DNA of 64,000 bases from Toxonevra muliebris (lineage: Eukaryota > Arthropoda > Insecta > Diptera > Pallopteridae). The DNA lies in NCBI GenBank assembly GCA_963691655.1, contig OY829327.1:55936079-56000078 (forward strand). The letters are read 5' to 3'. The position numbers and the translations under genes are program-made. Shown here piece by piece: positions 50,401 through 59,300 of the stretch (its first letter is position 1; each line of letters begins with the position of its first letter). The notes beneath the pieces were generated by a model. That model saw only the letters and a list, made by a program, of their open reading frames with translations. It was not told the origin of the DNA and made no database searches.

Positions 50401-53303
50401 GTGAGAGGATGAATTTGGAGCTCATATTATGTTGTGACGCTAATGCACAGAATGTTATCTGGGGCAGCAGCAAGTGCAACGTAAGAGGGACCCATCTTCT
50501 CAACTACATCCTGTCTTCTGGGTTGAACATACAAAACGTTGGGAATCAACCCACTTTTGTGACACCTACTAGACAGCAGGTTATTGACCTAACTTTTTCT
50601 GATGGAAGGTTAGTGCAGTCAATTTCAAACTGGAAGTATGGTGTTGAAGTTAACCCTTTAACGCTCATAAGAAATCCGAAAAAGGTGGATTGGTCAAAGT
50701 TTAGAGTAGAACTGGCTTCATTAAGCTGTGCTCTACCCCATAAACTAGGCAACGACCGAGATCTGGAAGCAGCGGTGGAAAATCTCACCTCTGCTTTGAG
50801 CGTGCATGTCCTCCTCGCCAACCTCTTGCTAAAATTCCTGTTCCATGGTGGAGCAAGGAGTTGCAAGCCCTGCGGATTGAGTCGATAAAACTTATCAACA
50901 GGGCTCTCAAGACTAAAAGCAGAAAGAGTATAAAAAGCTAATTCGAGATTCAAAAAGGGCTTCCTTCTGCAGCGGTCTTGAAACTATGTCTGAAACAGCT
51001 AGGTTGGCGAAATCCTCAAAAAGGGTCAAGCCAACCGACTGTGTTCACTCAAAAAATCTGATGGCACTTTCACGGAATCAAAAAGTGAGATGTTCAGCTT
51101 AATGCTGGAATCTCCTCTCTCTTCATTTCAGCATGCTTACAAATGTTGAAAATCTTGTGAGACGGCCCTGCAAAATGTGGTAGGTCGGATTGAGCAGGCC
51201 CTCACAGGAAAGCATACACTATTGGTATTTTGTTGATATTGAGGGAGCTTTTGACAACGCGACTTTAGACGGTATGTGCAATGCAGCAGGTCAGCATGAA
51301 TTGGATCCGGTTTTTGTTAACTGGATACGATCAATGCTGTCACATAGACTTATGATGGTTCAAGCTGATTGTGGTCAATCCGGGACTTGTGGCGTGAATA
51401 GAGGATGTCCCCAAGGGGGCGTACTTTCTCCACTGCTGTGGTGTCTGCTGGTTGACTCTCTGCTTGTTTCCCTAAATGAGTCGGGTATCTACACACAGGC
51501 CTGTGCCGATGACGTTGCCTGCTTAATCATGGGCCAATCGGTCGGATATGTTTGTAGGAAAACCCAAACTGTTCCTGGACACTCAGGAATTTCAGGAAAT
51601 GAGTCTGCTGACCTTCTGGCCAGAAAGGGTTCAGAAACTGGTTTCCTGGGCCCAGAACCTGTACTCTTTTTGTCGTCTACAGCCATCAAGACCACCATTA
51701 ATGAGTGGGTCGACTCGACCCACAATCGTAAATGCGAGGACCTGAGGGGCTTTAGACAGACAAAGACCATATTACCTGTTATCTCGAAGCGCCTCACAGA
51801 CTTTCTGTTATCAGTTAACAGAAAGTGCTGCAGGCAGCTGGTGGGATTATATACAGGTCATTTCTCTTGGGCCAAACATTTGCATATGATTGGCCTGTGA
51901 GCTAGTGCCTTCTGTGCTTCCTGTGGTTTGGAAGAACAATGTGAAGAGACGGCGGATCACTTTCTTGGTGTCTGCCCCGCTTTCTGCCGGATCAAAGTAA
52001 GCACATTTGGTACTGGAGTGTTGGGAGACGAACACCTGAGCTCTCTAACACCGCAGGATCTGCTAAGATTTATTAATAAATTTGGTAGATTTAAAGAATA
52101 GCAAAAGGAAAGGCAGGATATAGTACAATGGACGTAAAACTTGTCTGAGTGCTGTATTCTTGAATACTTCTTTTGTCTGTTCCAACAAAAAAAAAAAGAA
52201 TTCCTTACTATGTTACGGCCCATAGCAATATCTCAATTAGCCAGATAATTTGAAAATCTTTTACCTTAATATTTCAATGGCATTTTCTGCTTTTACCCCC
52301 CTCATGACCTTACCCTTTCAACTTATACATAGGTTAAAATCCACTCACCTGACACTGTTGTGGACCATGCCTTGTGGGTGATGATAATTTTGGTCTACTC
52401 TTTTTTACTGCACCGCCAACATGGCCAGCATGATTTTTATTACCACCACTCTTATTGAGATTACTTTGGTTATTGCTGCCGCTGGTAATGCTAATGGAAC
52501 TATCGTTGCTGCTACTACTGGAGCTAAAGTTACTATTGCTGCTGCAATTGCTGTTGCTATTCGTGGTGTTGTTGAGTAGCGATGACGAAGACGACGATGA
52601 CGACGATGATGATGAACTACTATTGCTCATTATTTGAGCTAACGATGTGACGTTGTTGGTATTGCTACAACTGCTGCTACGAATTAGACAATTTTTTATA
52701 TAACTATTTGTTTTATTGGTGGTATTCGTCGATGTGGAAACGGTTTGCACAGCAATTTTATTATTATTATTGTTGTTGCTGATGGAGGATTCCTTGATAA
52801 GTGCAGTTTGATTGCGGCGACTTATTGTAATCTTATTATTACCATTGTTGTTGTTGCAGTTGCTATTATTATTATTACTGCTACTGCTGATGTTATTGCT
52901 ATTGCTAATGTTGTTAAGGTTGGTGGTGGCTGGTGCTGTTGTTGTAGTGGTTGTTATTGTACTGTTGTTATTTTTGAGCGCTTTTGATTTTTAACAAAGA
53001 TATTTAAGAAAAATGAGAGTGAGATATTTCAAGTTAAAAACTAAAATAACGATAAATGGCAGCATACTTACAGGCTGTTTGTAAAGTACCCAAAACGTCG
53101 GCCAACATTTCCGGATCCGGATAGCCAATTGTCAATGCATTGTCTAAGGATGTCGGTGCTGGGGATTGATTAGAATCGGAGGAGTTTGCGTCTCTGAGTT
53201 GTAACGTTACGGACCCTTCAGTGCCAACGGAGGCACTACACATTAACACACGTGGCGAAGGTGTGGCTAAACCCGTCAGAGGCAGATGTATGCTCTTCTG
53301 TAC
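35227..53303 (-). CDS. C2H2 zinc-finger / ELM2-SANT corepressor protein (TRERF1/MIDEAS/ZNF541-like), ten exons, 5' incomplete
   Basis: Joining ten minus-strand exons (53303-53072, 52980-52349, 44906-44788, 44697-44495, 44424-43946, 43874-43494, 43215-40012, 39835-39674, 39568-39339, 35443-35227) gives 5859 nt, 1952 codons and a stop, with GT-AG borders and matching phase throughout. Numbering from the first exon seen: C2H2 fingers at about 287-307, 315-335, 343-365 and 614-634; a long Q/N/S/T-rich region; ELM2 about 1628-1717 (LGSAYQAQMP, then EEVALQTLL); SANT about 1723-1772 (KWSASELEIFLRGLEKYGKN joined to VQMYYFWKK); fingers at 1797-1819 and 1876-1896 (CGKVFNKVKSRSAHMKTH); a poly-Gln tail. 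This domain order is that of vertebrate TRERF1, MIDEAS and ZNF541, where ELM2-SANT recruits HDAC1/2 in MiDAC, so a nuclear chromatin repressor is inferred. No initiator exon was found; the first exon opens in phase 0 without an upstream ATG. I do not assign an orthologue symbol. Confidence 0.9.
35444..36423. other. Last intron, right-hand AT-rich part
   Basis: Intron sequence between exons I and J without recognisable genes; open frames near 35485-35760 and 36049-36249 have no coding character. Confidence 0.5.
36424..36696. mobile_element. hAT-like MITE with 8-bp target duplication
   Basis: CAGTGTGGCCAACTT on the left and CAGTGTGGCCAAATT on the inverted right, flanked by CCCACAGG (36416-36423) and CTCACAGG (36697-36704), a 7-of-8 match. 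CAGTG-type ends with an 8-bp duplication fit the hAT superfamily. It is 273 bp, non-coding, in the last intron. Confidence 0.8.
36766..37921 (+). mobile_element. Tc1-like transposon, defective
   Basis: TA|CAGTG at the left (36764-36770) and CACTG|TA at the right (37917-37923). The right end inverted reads CAGTGGTAGACTTTCGTTTA; the left shares only the first bases, so the left terminal repeat is eroded or the left boundary is wrong. It encloses a broken transposase reading frame. Located in the last intron of the zinc-finger gene. Confidence 0.65.
36935..37735 (+). pseudogene. Tc1-like transposase pseudogene
   Basis: ATG at 36935 opens MGKGAKQTDSEQQIVRILRD and NKQIANRISRSEGVIRSFLK, the N-terminal helix-turn-helix, stopped by TAA near 37084. 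Further on, in other frames, are ARRYMSWSEE, a stop in place of a usual Trp, NVIFSDEKKF (first catalytic Asp), FGGGTVLVWGACSYF, and after an internal deletion LMENIWGILADNVYSKE (third acidic position in MEN). Several stops and frameshifts plus the deletion show it is dead. Confidence 0.85.
37922..39338. other. Last intron, left-hand part near exon I
   Basis: AT-rich, no gene; GATT repeats at about 38941-38958 and an (AAT)n microsatellite at about 39170-39206. Confidence 0.5.
39339..39568 (-). CDS. Exon I: end of zinc finger 5, spacer, first half of zinc finger 6
   Basis: Acceptor ATAACTTGTAG and donor GGCAA|GTAAG. It encodes SFTSKAALHGHTRIH (completing finger 5), an Ala/Thr/Ser-rich spacer, and DFPCKVCG, with the following Lys codon split by the 3.9-kb last intron. 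A longer open frame in another phase over the same bases (Pro/His-rich) is a shadow. Confidence 0.92.
39674..39835 (-). CDS. Exon H: SANT third helix and first half of zinc finger 5
   Basis: 54 codons, phase 0 at both ends; acceptor TTTTCCTATTTAG, donor GCG|GTAAGT. It encodes STGECVQMYYFWKKLCVDYK, the usual end of an ELM2-linked SANT domain, then PYVCEVPDCSA, the Cys pair of a C-x4-C finger completed in exon I. It is short enough to be missed by simple open-frame calling. Confidence 0.92.
40012..43215 (-). CDS. Exon G: 3.2-kb exon with Q/N/S/T-rich region, ELM2 domain and start of SANT
   Basis: 1068 codons, phase 0 at both ends (acceptor TATTTTTCAG, donor GAA|GTAAGT). The first two thirds are low complexity: Ser/Thr/Asn-rich, then Gln-rich (about 41120-41365). 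Acidic patches occur (DDTECDLREFAE, SFLDEEQEFLNDS). The last 130 residues hold ELM2 (LGSAYQAQMP; MWDPSV; ILMRYIDLS; SEEVALQTLL) and the first SANT helix pair (MKWSASELEIFLRGLEKYGK). Base composition is distinctly richer in G+C than the flanking introns. Open frames on the opposite strand across this exon are shadows. Confidence 0.95.
43494..43874 (-). CDS. Exon F: zinc finger 4 (FKNIPALNGHMRLH type)
   Basis: Acceptor ATTGCTTTAG, donor AAG|GTAAGG, both in phase 0. It encodes the finger ECNLCHRKFKNIPALNGHMR followed by LHGGYFKK and a basic, charged tail (SKRSKDLNK). The FKN-PALNGHMRLHGG form is what I recall from the vertebrate TRERF1/MIDEAS/ZNF541 family and is the best single-finger clue to the family. 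Confidence 0.9.
43946..44424 (-). CDS. Exon E: Thr/Ser-rich linker with two DEQ/REQ helices
   Basis: It is separated from exon D by a 70-nt intron (44425-44494), with acceptor CGTCTACAG and donor TTG|GTAAGT. It encodes GDASSPDGATCLRTYISTGG, then two similar short segments, LTDEQIKAINLP and LTREQLDLISKIMQQ, about 65 residues apart. No named domain is recognised. The frame stays open back into the intron, which is why a longer open frame is visible there. Confidence 0.85.
44495..44697 (-). CDS. Exon D: end of zinc finger 2, zinc finger 3
   Basis: Acceptor TTGTGTGTAG, donor GTG|GTAAGT. It encodes NGHMMTHRNKKPYECKAEGC and then a C-x4-C finger ending RSLRRHTENHH, with an NKKPY-type linker between fingers. 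A Ser/Thr/Pro-rich tail (GTPTGLSLSPATAS) follows. Confidence 0.9.
44788..44906 (-). CDS. Exon C: zinc finger 1 remainder and most of zinc finger 2
   Basis: Acceptor GCTTCTACAG and donor CTT|GTATGT. It encodes ICSKIFGNASALAKHKLTH then KYVCAMCSKAFKRQDHL. The final two bases TT join the A opening exon D, giving Leu followed by NGHMMTH, so both C2H2 fingers are completed only through the splices. It is too short to show as an open frame on its own. Confidence 0.9.
45884..46405 (-). mobile_element. Tc1/mariner-type element with CAGGGTTGGCC ends and transposase relic
   Basis: TA|CAGGGTTGGCCATATTAGG at the left and the same 19 bases inverted at the right, followed by TA. The minus strand inside keeps 3' transposase coding: CPPRSPDLTPPAFFL, a TGA where Trp is usual, GYLKSKVY and RTLNELKANISQEIRAQ. 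The usual catalytic Asp in LTP-DFFLWGY reads Ala. It is 522 bp and lies in the 7.4-kb intron. Confidence 0.85.
46406..47149. other. Intronic AT-rich stretch
   Basis: No recognisable feature apart from poly-T and TTTTA repeats. Confidence 0.45.
47150..47346. mobile_element. Short MITE (197 bp) with TGAGYCGTTGAGTGCAAA ends
   Basis: TA|TGAGCCGTTGAGTGCAAA at the left and, inverted, TA|TGAGTCGTTGAGTGCAAA at the right; the match continues to about 33 bp (ending AAGTCAA). Inside, GACTTACACCACTTTTG is present twice near the right end (about 47269 and 47317). Confidence 0.75.
47347..49009. other. Intronic AT-rich stretch
   Basis: No gene or repeat is recognised. Confidence 0.45.
49010..49800 (+). 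pseudogene. RTE-like LINE relic with internal deletion
   Basis: The plus strand reads VFVDYSAAFDSIQRDCIWDS (RT catalytic motif A) at about 49037-49095, then by deletion LISSKHSDIQKKI (about 49250-49290), a segment usually after the YADD box. Further on, IKRRK-NWIDHTIRKEPSDL and a decayed C-terminus (RNQWRCFLEALCL) at about 49525-49760 match the RRKWRWIGHTLRK tail of RTE-type elements. Many stops. Confidence 0.7.
50034..50888 (+). pseudogene. LINE apurinic-type endonuclease domain
   Basis: 284 codons. ITTIQEPWV holds the catalytic Glu, ILCCDANAQNVIWGSS the Asp-x-Asn pair, and QQVIDLTFSD the later conserved region; the C-terminal DH pair is not evident. After about codon 270 the frame diverges (a frameshift near 50805). 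Such a domain nicks target DNA to prime reverse transcription. The start is not meaningful because the element is 5' truncated. Confidence 0.85.
51190..52101 (+). pseudogene. LINE RT palm, RNase H remnant and C-terminal knuckle
   Basis: DIEGAFDNATLDGM carries the first RT Asp, GCPQGGVLSPLLW follows, and ACADDVACLIMG is the active site with Cys at the usual Tyr of YADD. It then jumps to VPGHSGISGNESADLLARKG, the end of RNase H, then a region ending GLYTGHFSWAKHLHMIGL. An in-frame TGA at 51898 interrupts; beyond it FCASCGLEEQCEETADHFLG and VCP form the C-terminal knuckle, ending with TAG near 52101. Confidence 0.85.
52349..52980 (-). CDS. Exon B: Asn/Ser/Thr-rich region, ends in first half of zinc finger 1
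   Basis: The donor CAG|GTGAGT at 52348 is strong. It splits zinc finger 1 between the two cysteines of its CQIC pair (Cys-Gln here, Ile-Cys in the next exon). The acceptor is less certain: AAAAG|CGCTC at 52981 follows a pyrimidine-rich stretch and keeps phase, but two CAG sites a little further in are also phase-compatible. Content is low complexity, with Asn runs and a run of 14 serines (about 52575-52622). Confidence 0.8.
53072..53303 (-). CDS. Exon A (most 5' coding exon seen) of the ELM2-SANT zinc-finger gene
   Basis: Acceptor TTTTCTCACGCATAG precedes GTACAGAAG; donor CCT|GTAAGT at 53071. It encodes 77 codons plus one base, including SPAPTSLDNALTIGYPDPEM and ADVLGTLQTA. An internal ATG lies at 53243 and could act as an alternative start, but the frame is open back to a good polypyrimidine acceptor, so an upstream exon is more likely. 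No known domain here. Confidence 0.75.
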
Positions 53304-56300
53304 CTATGCGTGAGAAAAATAAAAAACAACAACAAAAAGTTTAAAATATTATAAAACAAAATAAACGCGCGTTAAACTATATTTTTCTTCTATTTTCTGT
53401 TTGCAAATTCCTTTTGTTGTACTTAAATAGATTATTGATAAGTTGAGGCGTCATGTCGCTTAGACATTGCTGCTGTCGTCTCGGCACATAATTAATTGTG
53501 TTTGAATGCATTTATTTTGGGCTCTTTTTATGAGTTATGAGCCACAGTAATGGCGAATAATGGCGGAAGTAAAAATAACACAAAGTACAATTTTCTAATT
53601 TCTTCTCACAATACAGAAAACAGCGTGAATAACTATAAACAACAACAATCGTATTATTTCAAAATTAAAATGACAATTTTAAAATTTTGCACAAAGAATA
53701 TGAGTTTAATAAAAGCCAAAAATTGGCACCACCGCACACAATAACAGCAAAAACAATTGCGGCTGCTTATATTTGTTTATTATTTTATTTGTTGCAGCGT
53801 GTACTTTAAACAAATTTGAATATTTAAATACATACATACAAACATAGGGTAAGGCCATATAAAAGGAGTACCATGAATCTTGGATTTAATTTTCTAACGC
53901 AATATTTGACTAATGGTATTTGGGGGGAAAATGAAGCCAGATTCCCTTTTTATTTACACGCTAATTTTAAGATTGTCAAAGTCCGTTTTAGAGGAAGAAC
54001 TTAACTTCCGGATTTCACCGTGCCCACATTTAAATATGAATTGCAGCACTGCCACTTCTCAATGAAGTTGGGTGTCGTTAAGTCAATGAAATGCAGTAAT
54101 ATTTCGTTTTAAACTCTTTCCACTATCATCGTTTTTATTTACGTCTTCAAAAAAATTGCACCATGCCGCTATTGCAGCTCTGAAACTATTTAATTTACGC
54201 TACAAGCATTTTTCCCCCCACAAATATTTCGCTTTTGGAGTTTATTCAATCAATTTAGATGGATTTTTTTTGCATCGAATATTTTGGAAACAAAAAGTAA
54301 ACAAATTATTTTAGAAAACAAATAAAAAAGCTTAAAATGGATAGTTGACGCCGCGGACAAACAATTTTTCTGCAAAAAAAATCAATCTACTCTTCGATTT
54401 AGCCAAAAATCATGTCGCCGTTATTGAGTGTAAAAAATCAGTTAGCTCCGATCTGAAATAAAGTCTAGAAAATAATTGAAGAGCACATTTGTGCAAGTGG
54501 CGGGCCGCATTGAAATTGTAAAGTTTAGGAACACATTCCACTTTCATCAGCACCTTATAATCTTTATCATTTTCGAGTCCATTTCCACAATTTCTGTGTT
54601 TATTTTGCATTTGCTTCATTTATACATATATCTAATACTGGACATTTAAATTGGAATTAACTTCGAGCAATGAAAAATATTTCTAAAAATTAAGTGTCAA
54701 TTGCAATTGAAATGAGCACTGTGAAATTGGGCCTAAAAATAATATGAAAGGCAGCGTGAATTTATTAGATTTCCACCGGTTAAGTGTTCAGAAAAACTTT
54801 TTATATATGTATAGTATATGTTTAAATGTAAATAAGTCATAATTTTTTCTTATTTCTGCTTATATGGCAACCAAAATAAACAAATTGAATGCAGTTTCAC
54901 TATTTCGCAACACTCAACATTAGAATGTGAAAAAAATTTGCCCTCAATTAAAATTTGCAGAATGGAAAAGAAAAACCCAGCATCAGCTCTTTTTAATCAC
55001 GTCAAAATCACATCAAAGGGGCAAAAGGAAGAAATATATTCCATTCCAATTACAACTAGAACCCTGGCCAAAAGTCCTCTTTCAAAATTTGTAAGTAAAA
55101 GTGAAAAACTGGGTGTAATATTTGCTGAAGATGAGATGTCCGTAAGAGCGTAGAGGAAGTCCTTTAGTATATTTACATTCTAAAAACTACAGTATGGTAT
55201 TCGACAACCACATACATAAAATATGTTAATGCGGCAATCCGATACTATAGTCCTATAGCTAAGACCTTTGAAATATTTAATCTTAGATTAAGTATATAAA
55301 ATATAAGTTTGCTTATAAAAATTTTAGATTAAAAAATAGTTTTTGAAATTTTTTATTTAATATTTGATATTGTAATTGTCTCAGTAAATATTTGTAAAAC
55401 CACGGCTAACCGGTGTTTTCTCAATTTTAAAATAAGCAACAGTTTTTATATTTCAACTTGCTACTATTTGAAAAACCGAAAACCGATTTTTGAAAAAAAA
55501 AAATTATAAAGAAAACTTTTATGAAAACAATTCGGTTTCATTCCTCAACCATAAACTCGCGTTAATGCTGCAGCAAGAACATAATATCTGACTATCAGAC
55601 AATAGGCCTTAATTCTCAAATAGTTTTCTATAAAGAAATAAATCTTCAAAAAGCCTGATTAAAATAAATCTATGGTTGGCGAAAAATGTTTTAATAAACA
55701 AATTATATTTTCCTCGTTGAACAAGGAAAAACGATACTAATCGGCATTATGAGAATCATAAGCTTATAGAAGGGGCAAAGATGATAGCTCCGGAAGCTTT
55801 TTTTTTCAATATTACCCTAGAACATCTTAAACCCAATGCAATTAAAAAATGTCATGCATTTTAACATTTCTGCCCAAAATGTGATTGGTTTCTTCAATTT
55901 GTATGCATGTGTGTGTTGTGTTTGTGATCATAGTCATTTTTAATTAATTAGCCTACAAATAAAATATGATGAAGTGAATAATTTAAAACAATGCACTAAA
56001 TGAAAATACATTTTGCAATAACAAAAAGTACAAAATGTATAAATACTCGTAGATGCATACTAGATGCATTTGCGACTGATTCATTTGCATCTGTTTTTAT
56101 ACTCAAAGTGCTTCCATCAGTTTTATTCTTACATTTGTATATCGGCTAGAAGGGTTACTCTCCCCTCCTTTAATTTTTTTCATTTTTTATTTTTAAATTA
56201 ATATTTTGAAAATTTTTTGGCCATTTTCATGAAAATCTTTTTATATATTTTCTTGTTCTTGTTTTTTTAATCCTTTTCCCATATCTAATTGCAAATGCAT

Positions 56301-59300
56301 ATGCATGCATTTGTTATCTATGCCAAACATTCATAAATTTTATGCTTTTAGATAAAAACGGAGTCTTTGAAGGGGTAAATTTGGAAAATATAACCAATAA
56401 ACAAATGAATATTTTATTTGTTTATAAATATAAACAAATGAACATTTTAGAATCCAGGACAAAAGGGAGAATAGAATTATTATGTTATGCCATAAAGGAA
56501 GAGTATCCAGCCATGCATCCTATAGAGCTCACAAACTTGAAAAAATGAATCCTATTTGTAAATACTTATGTAGGTGATTATAAACTGGTCAGTTGCATCA
56601 TTGAGGTCCTTAATTTACAATAAAGAAACAATAAAGAGTAAAATAGTATCCCCAATGAAAAACTTGAGACTACGTTTCTGTTTAATATGAAATGAATCGG
56701 TATTAAAGAGCTACACAATGCATGCCTTCGCTGAAGGAATTTGGAAGCTGTACCATTTTTTGTTTCAAATAAGGAATCCTAAAATACAACAGCAACTGAA
56801 GCAATGGCAACAAATACAAAACTATTGGAATTTTTAGGATTGCTCAATGCAAAATTTATTTTGTAATTTCTTTTTCATATACGACTCAGAAATTTGCAGT
56901 TTTTTTTTAAGTTTTTACAAGTGGCAGACAATTTTTCGTATTACAAATATTAAACATTTTCGTAATATAAATATTTTACACACTGGCAAAAAATCTTTAC
57001 GAAAATTTCAGTACATGAGCTCTATGTATATATATGTGTACATATTAATGTATTAAAACTAAAATAAAAATTACAACAACATTTGTGCAAAAATATTCTC
57101 AAAATAAAATTAAATTAAAGAAGATAAAAATTGTTGGAGCGTGCGACATTGTGCCGTCATAATTTGAAAAGTAAAGTATCAACAAGATACGAAATCGTAT
57201 GAGAAAATTCTATGTACTCAAATAAAGGAGCGAATACACGGAACAATATGCTACGCTACCCACGTTAGGGCTAATAATGCCTCGAAAGTGCATAAAACTC
57301 GAAAGTTTACGAGTCTCTAAAGTGAACTGACAAATTTTATACGGAAAAGAGTTTACGCGCACCTCGATAGATTTAGAGGCAGATTTGCCTCGAAAGCAGG
57401 GCTCAATAATAACGTTATAGCAGCGTTACAAAAGCAAAATCGACCGTATATTTTGTTTTTATATGCAGGGTTAGAAATCCCTTTCTTCTGTCATTTTTTA
57501 TTAAACAGCTCTAAAATGGCTCTTAAATGGTGCCTTCATGAAAACTCGAAAATTTTTAAGTTTTTCTAGTCTTCGAGTTTAAATGAGGACCCTTATTAAT
57601 TGTTCAATAATAACATAAGCTTTCGAGACTTAGGATGATTAAAAAAAGAAAATCTTAAACCAGTAATGTCACTCGGGTGTCACATATCCAGTTCTTTGAC
57701 GGTGTATATTATTATTATTATTATTTGAAGGAAGGACGACCCGAAAATCAGGCACTGCGACCTATAAGATCTATTGTACCAAAGCCCCAAGAAAGAAAGA
57801 AAGAATGGAAGAGAGAAAGAAAGGTAGATAAGAAACATACATTGACGGTGTAAAAAAAAAAATATGTTTATTAACTCCGGGTTCAAATTCAATTTGCCAT
57901 CAACTAAAAACTATCGGATCGGGATATCCAAAAAAATATCCGTTTCTTGAGTGAAACGAGTAGCAAAACTCGAACAGTAGTTTTATATATATATATATAT
58001 ATAATTTATATAGTATACATTTTAAAGTTAAAATTTTTTAAAATTATAGGTATGTATAATAAATTTGAAGATCGAATCGTCAGTCAAATAAAAAGTTAGC
58101 ACAGTTTTAATTTTGTTTCTTACTATTCCAGTTACAGTGAAACTAATAAAAAGTATTTGCGCAAAAACGCTTGAGTAATCGGAATATTATCTCAAACGAG
58201 ATTAACAAACAATTTAATTTTTTATTTATATTTCTTTTAAACCGCTAGTAGTGTGGATAAATTTATGTTCATTAAAAACTTTGAAAGAGATTTTCTCAAA
58301 AATTGGTTCTTTTTTTTTTTACTTTTGACTGTCTTGGAGAAACCAAGCGATCTGTCTGTTGGTTAATACACTAATAAACCAATGGCCGCTGTGTGTAGGG
58401 GTAAAAAATGCAATATATGAAAAAATCATGAATTTTAAACTTTTGATTTTTATTTTCTACTGTTTTGTTATTTTTTTAGAAATATGTAGCATAAAAAACG
58501 TGTTTATTTTTTCTATATTTTTACGCCATGATTCATATGTCAATCAAATGTCAATGTCACTCAACAAACACGACAATGAGGCACAGACAACACCAAAAAA
58601 ACAAAAGCAAAATCACCTTCTAAATGCTTTTTTTTTTGTATTTTTGAGCATAAAAATATAAACTGAAATTTGTTTTTTCTGAAATATTTTTTGAGTTTGA
58701 ACACAAAAATTACGAAAATTATGAAACATACATATACATAGACATTGCTTCTTTGTATCATTAAAAACTAATTATGAAAATGAATTTATAGATACGTAAT
58801 ATATAATATAAAATATACAAATAATTTCAGATTTGAGAATATCAACATCAGTATTTACATTTCAATATATTTACTTGTGCACACAGTCAGGTACTGAATT
58901 AAAAGAACAAAACAACAACCTAAAATTATATCTTTCTTTTAAGAAAAAAAAATTAGAACTTTTTTTTATTTGGTGCAGATCTCAACTGCAGTCACATAAT
59001 TTTTCCATCAAATTTGGGTTTATTAAATTTTTTACATATTCACTGCTATTTTTGACTTAAAAAAATCTATATAAAGTCAAGTCACTTATATTATTTATTA
59101 AATTTTTTACATATTCACTGCTATTTTTGACTTAAAAAAATCTATATAAAGTCAAGTCACTTATATCATGATTTACTTTATACCTTTACTTATTGAAAGT
59201 ATCGAGCAAAATATTTGAATAAATCTATAGATATGTACTCGTATCATCTCATTCTATTTATTAAAAAAAAAAACAAAATTAACACTAGAACCATAAGAGG

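Larger units (their letters stand above)
49936..52195 (+). mobile_element. LOA-like LINE copy, 5' truncated, internally deleted, poly-A tail
   Basis: It starts at GCTGCCGGCAATGATAACGC, where homology with the 3.6-5.6-kb copy begins. It carries an endonuclease frame (50034-50888), an RT/RNase H frame (51190-51900) and a C-terminal knuckle, then a short 3' UTR ending in about 12 A near 52181-52193. RT motifs before ETALQNVVGRI are deleted at about 51115, and the thumb plus the front of RNase H are deleted at about 51540. It lies sense-plus, antisense to the host gene, in the 7.4-kb intron. Confidence 0.85.
44907..52348 (-). other. 7.4-kb intron between exons B and C, filled with transposon relics
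   Basis: This intron splits zinc finger 1 inside its CxxC pair. It contains a 522-bp transposase relic (45884-46405), a 197-bp MITE (47150-47346), an RTE-like LINE relic (about 49010-49800) and a LOA-like LINE (about 49936-52195) that ends only about 150 bp from the exon B donor. The other introns are 70-278 nt, apart from the 3.9-kb last intron. Confidence 0.85.

Noticed and set aside
54938..55153. Plus-strand frame of 71 codons with a good GTAAGT inside
   Set aside because: No recognised domain, no acceptor-supported partner exon and no conserved motif; it may be chance.
56342..56548. Plus-strand 68-codon frame
   Set aside because: No motif recognised; AT-rich, and its length is compatible with chance.
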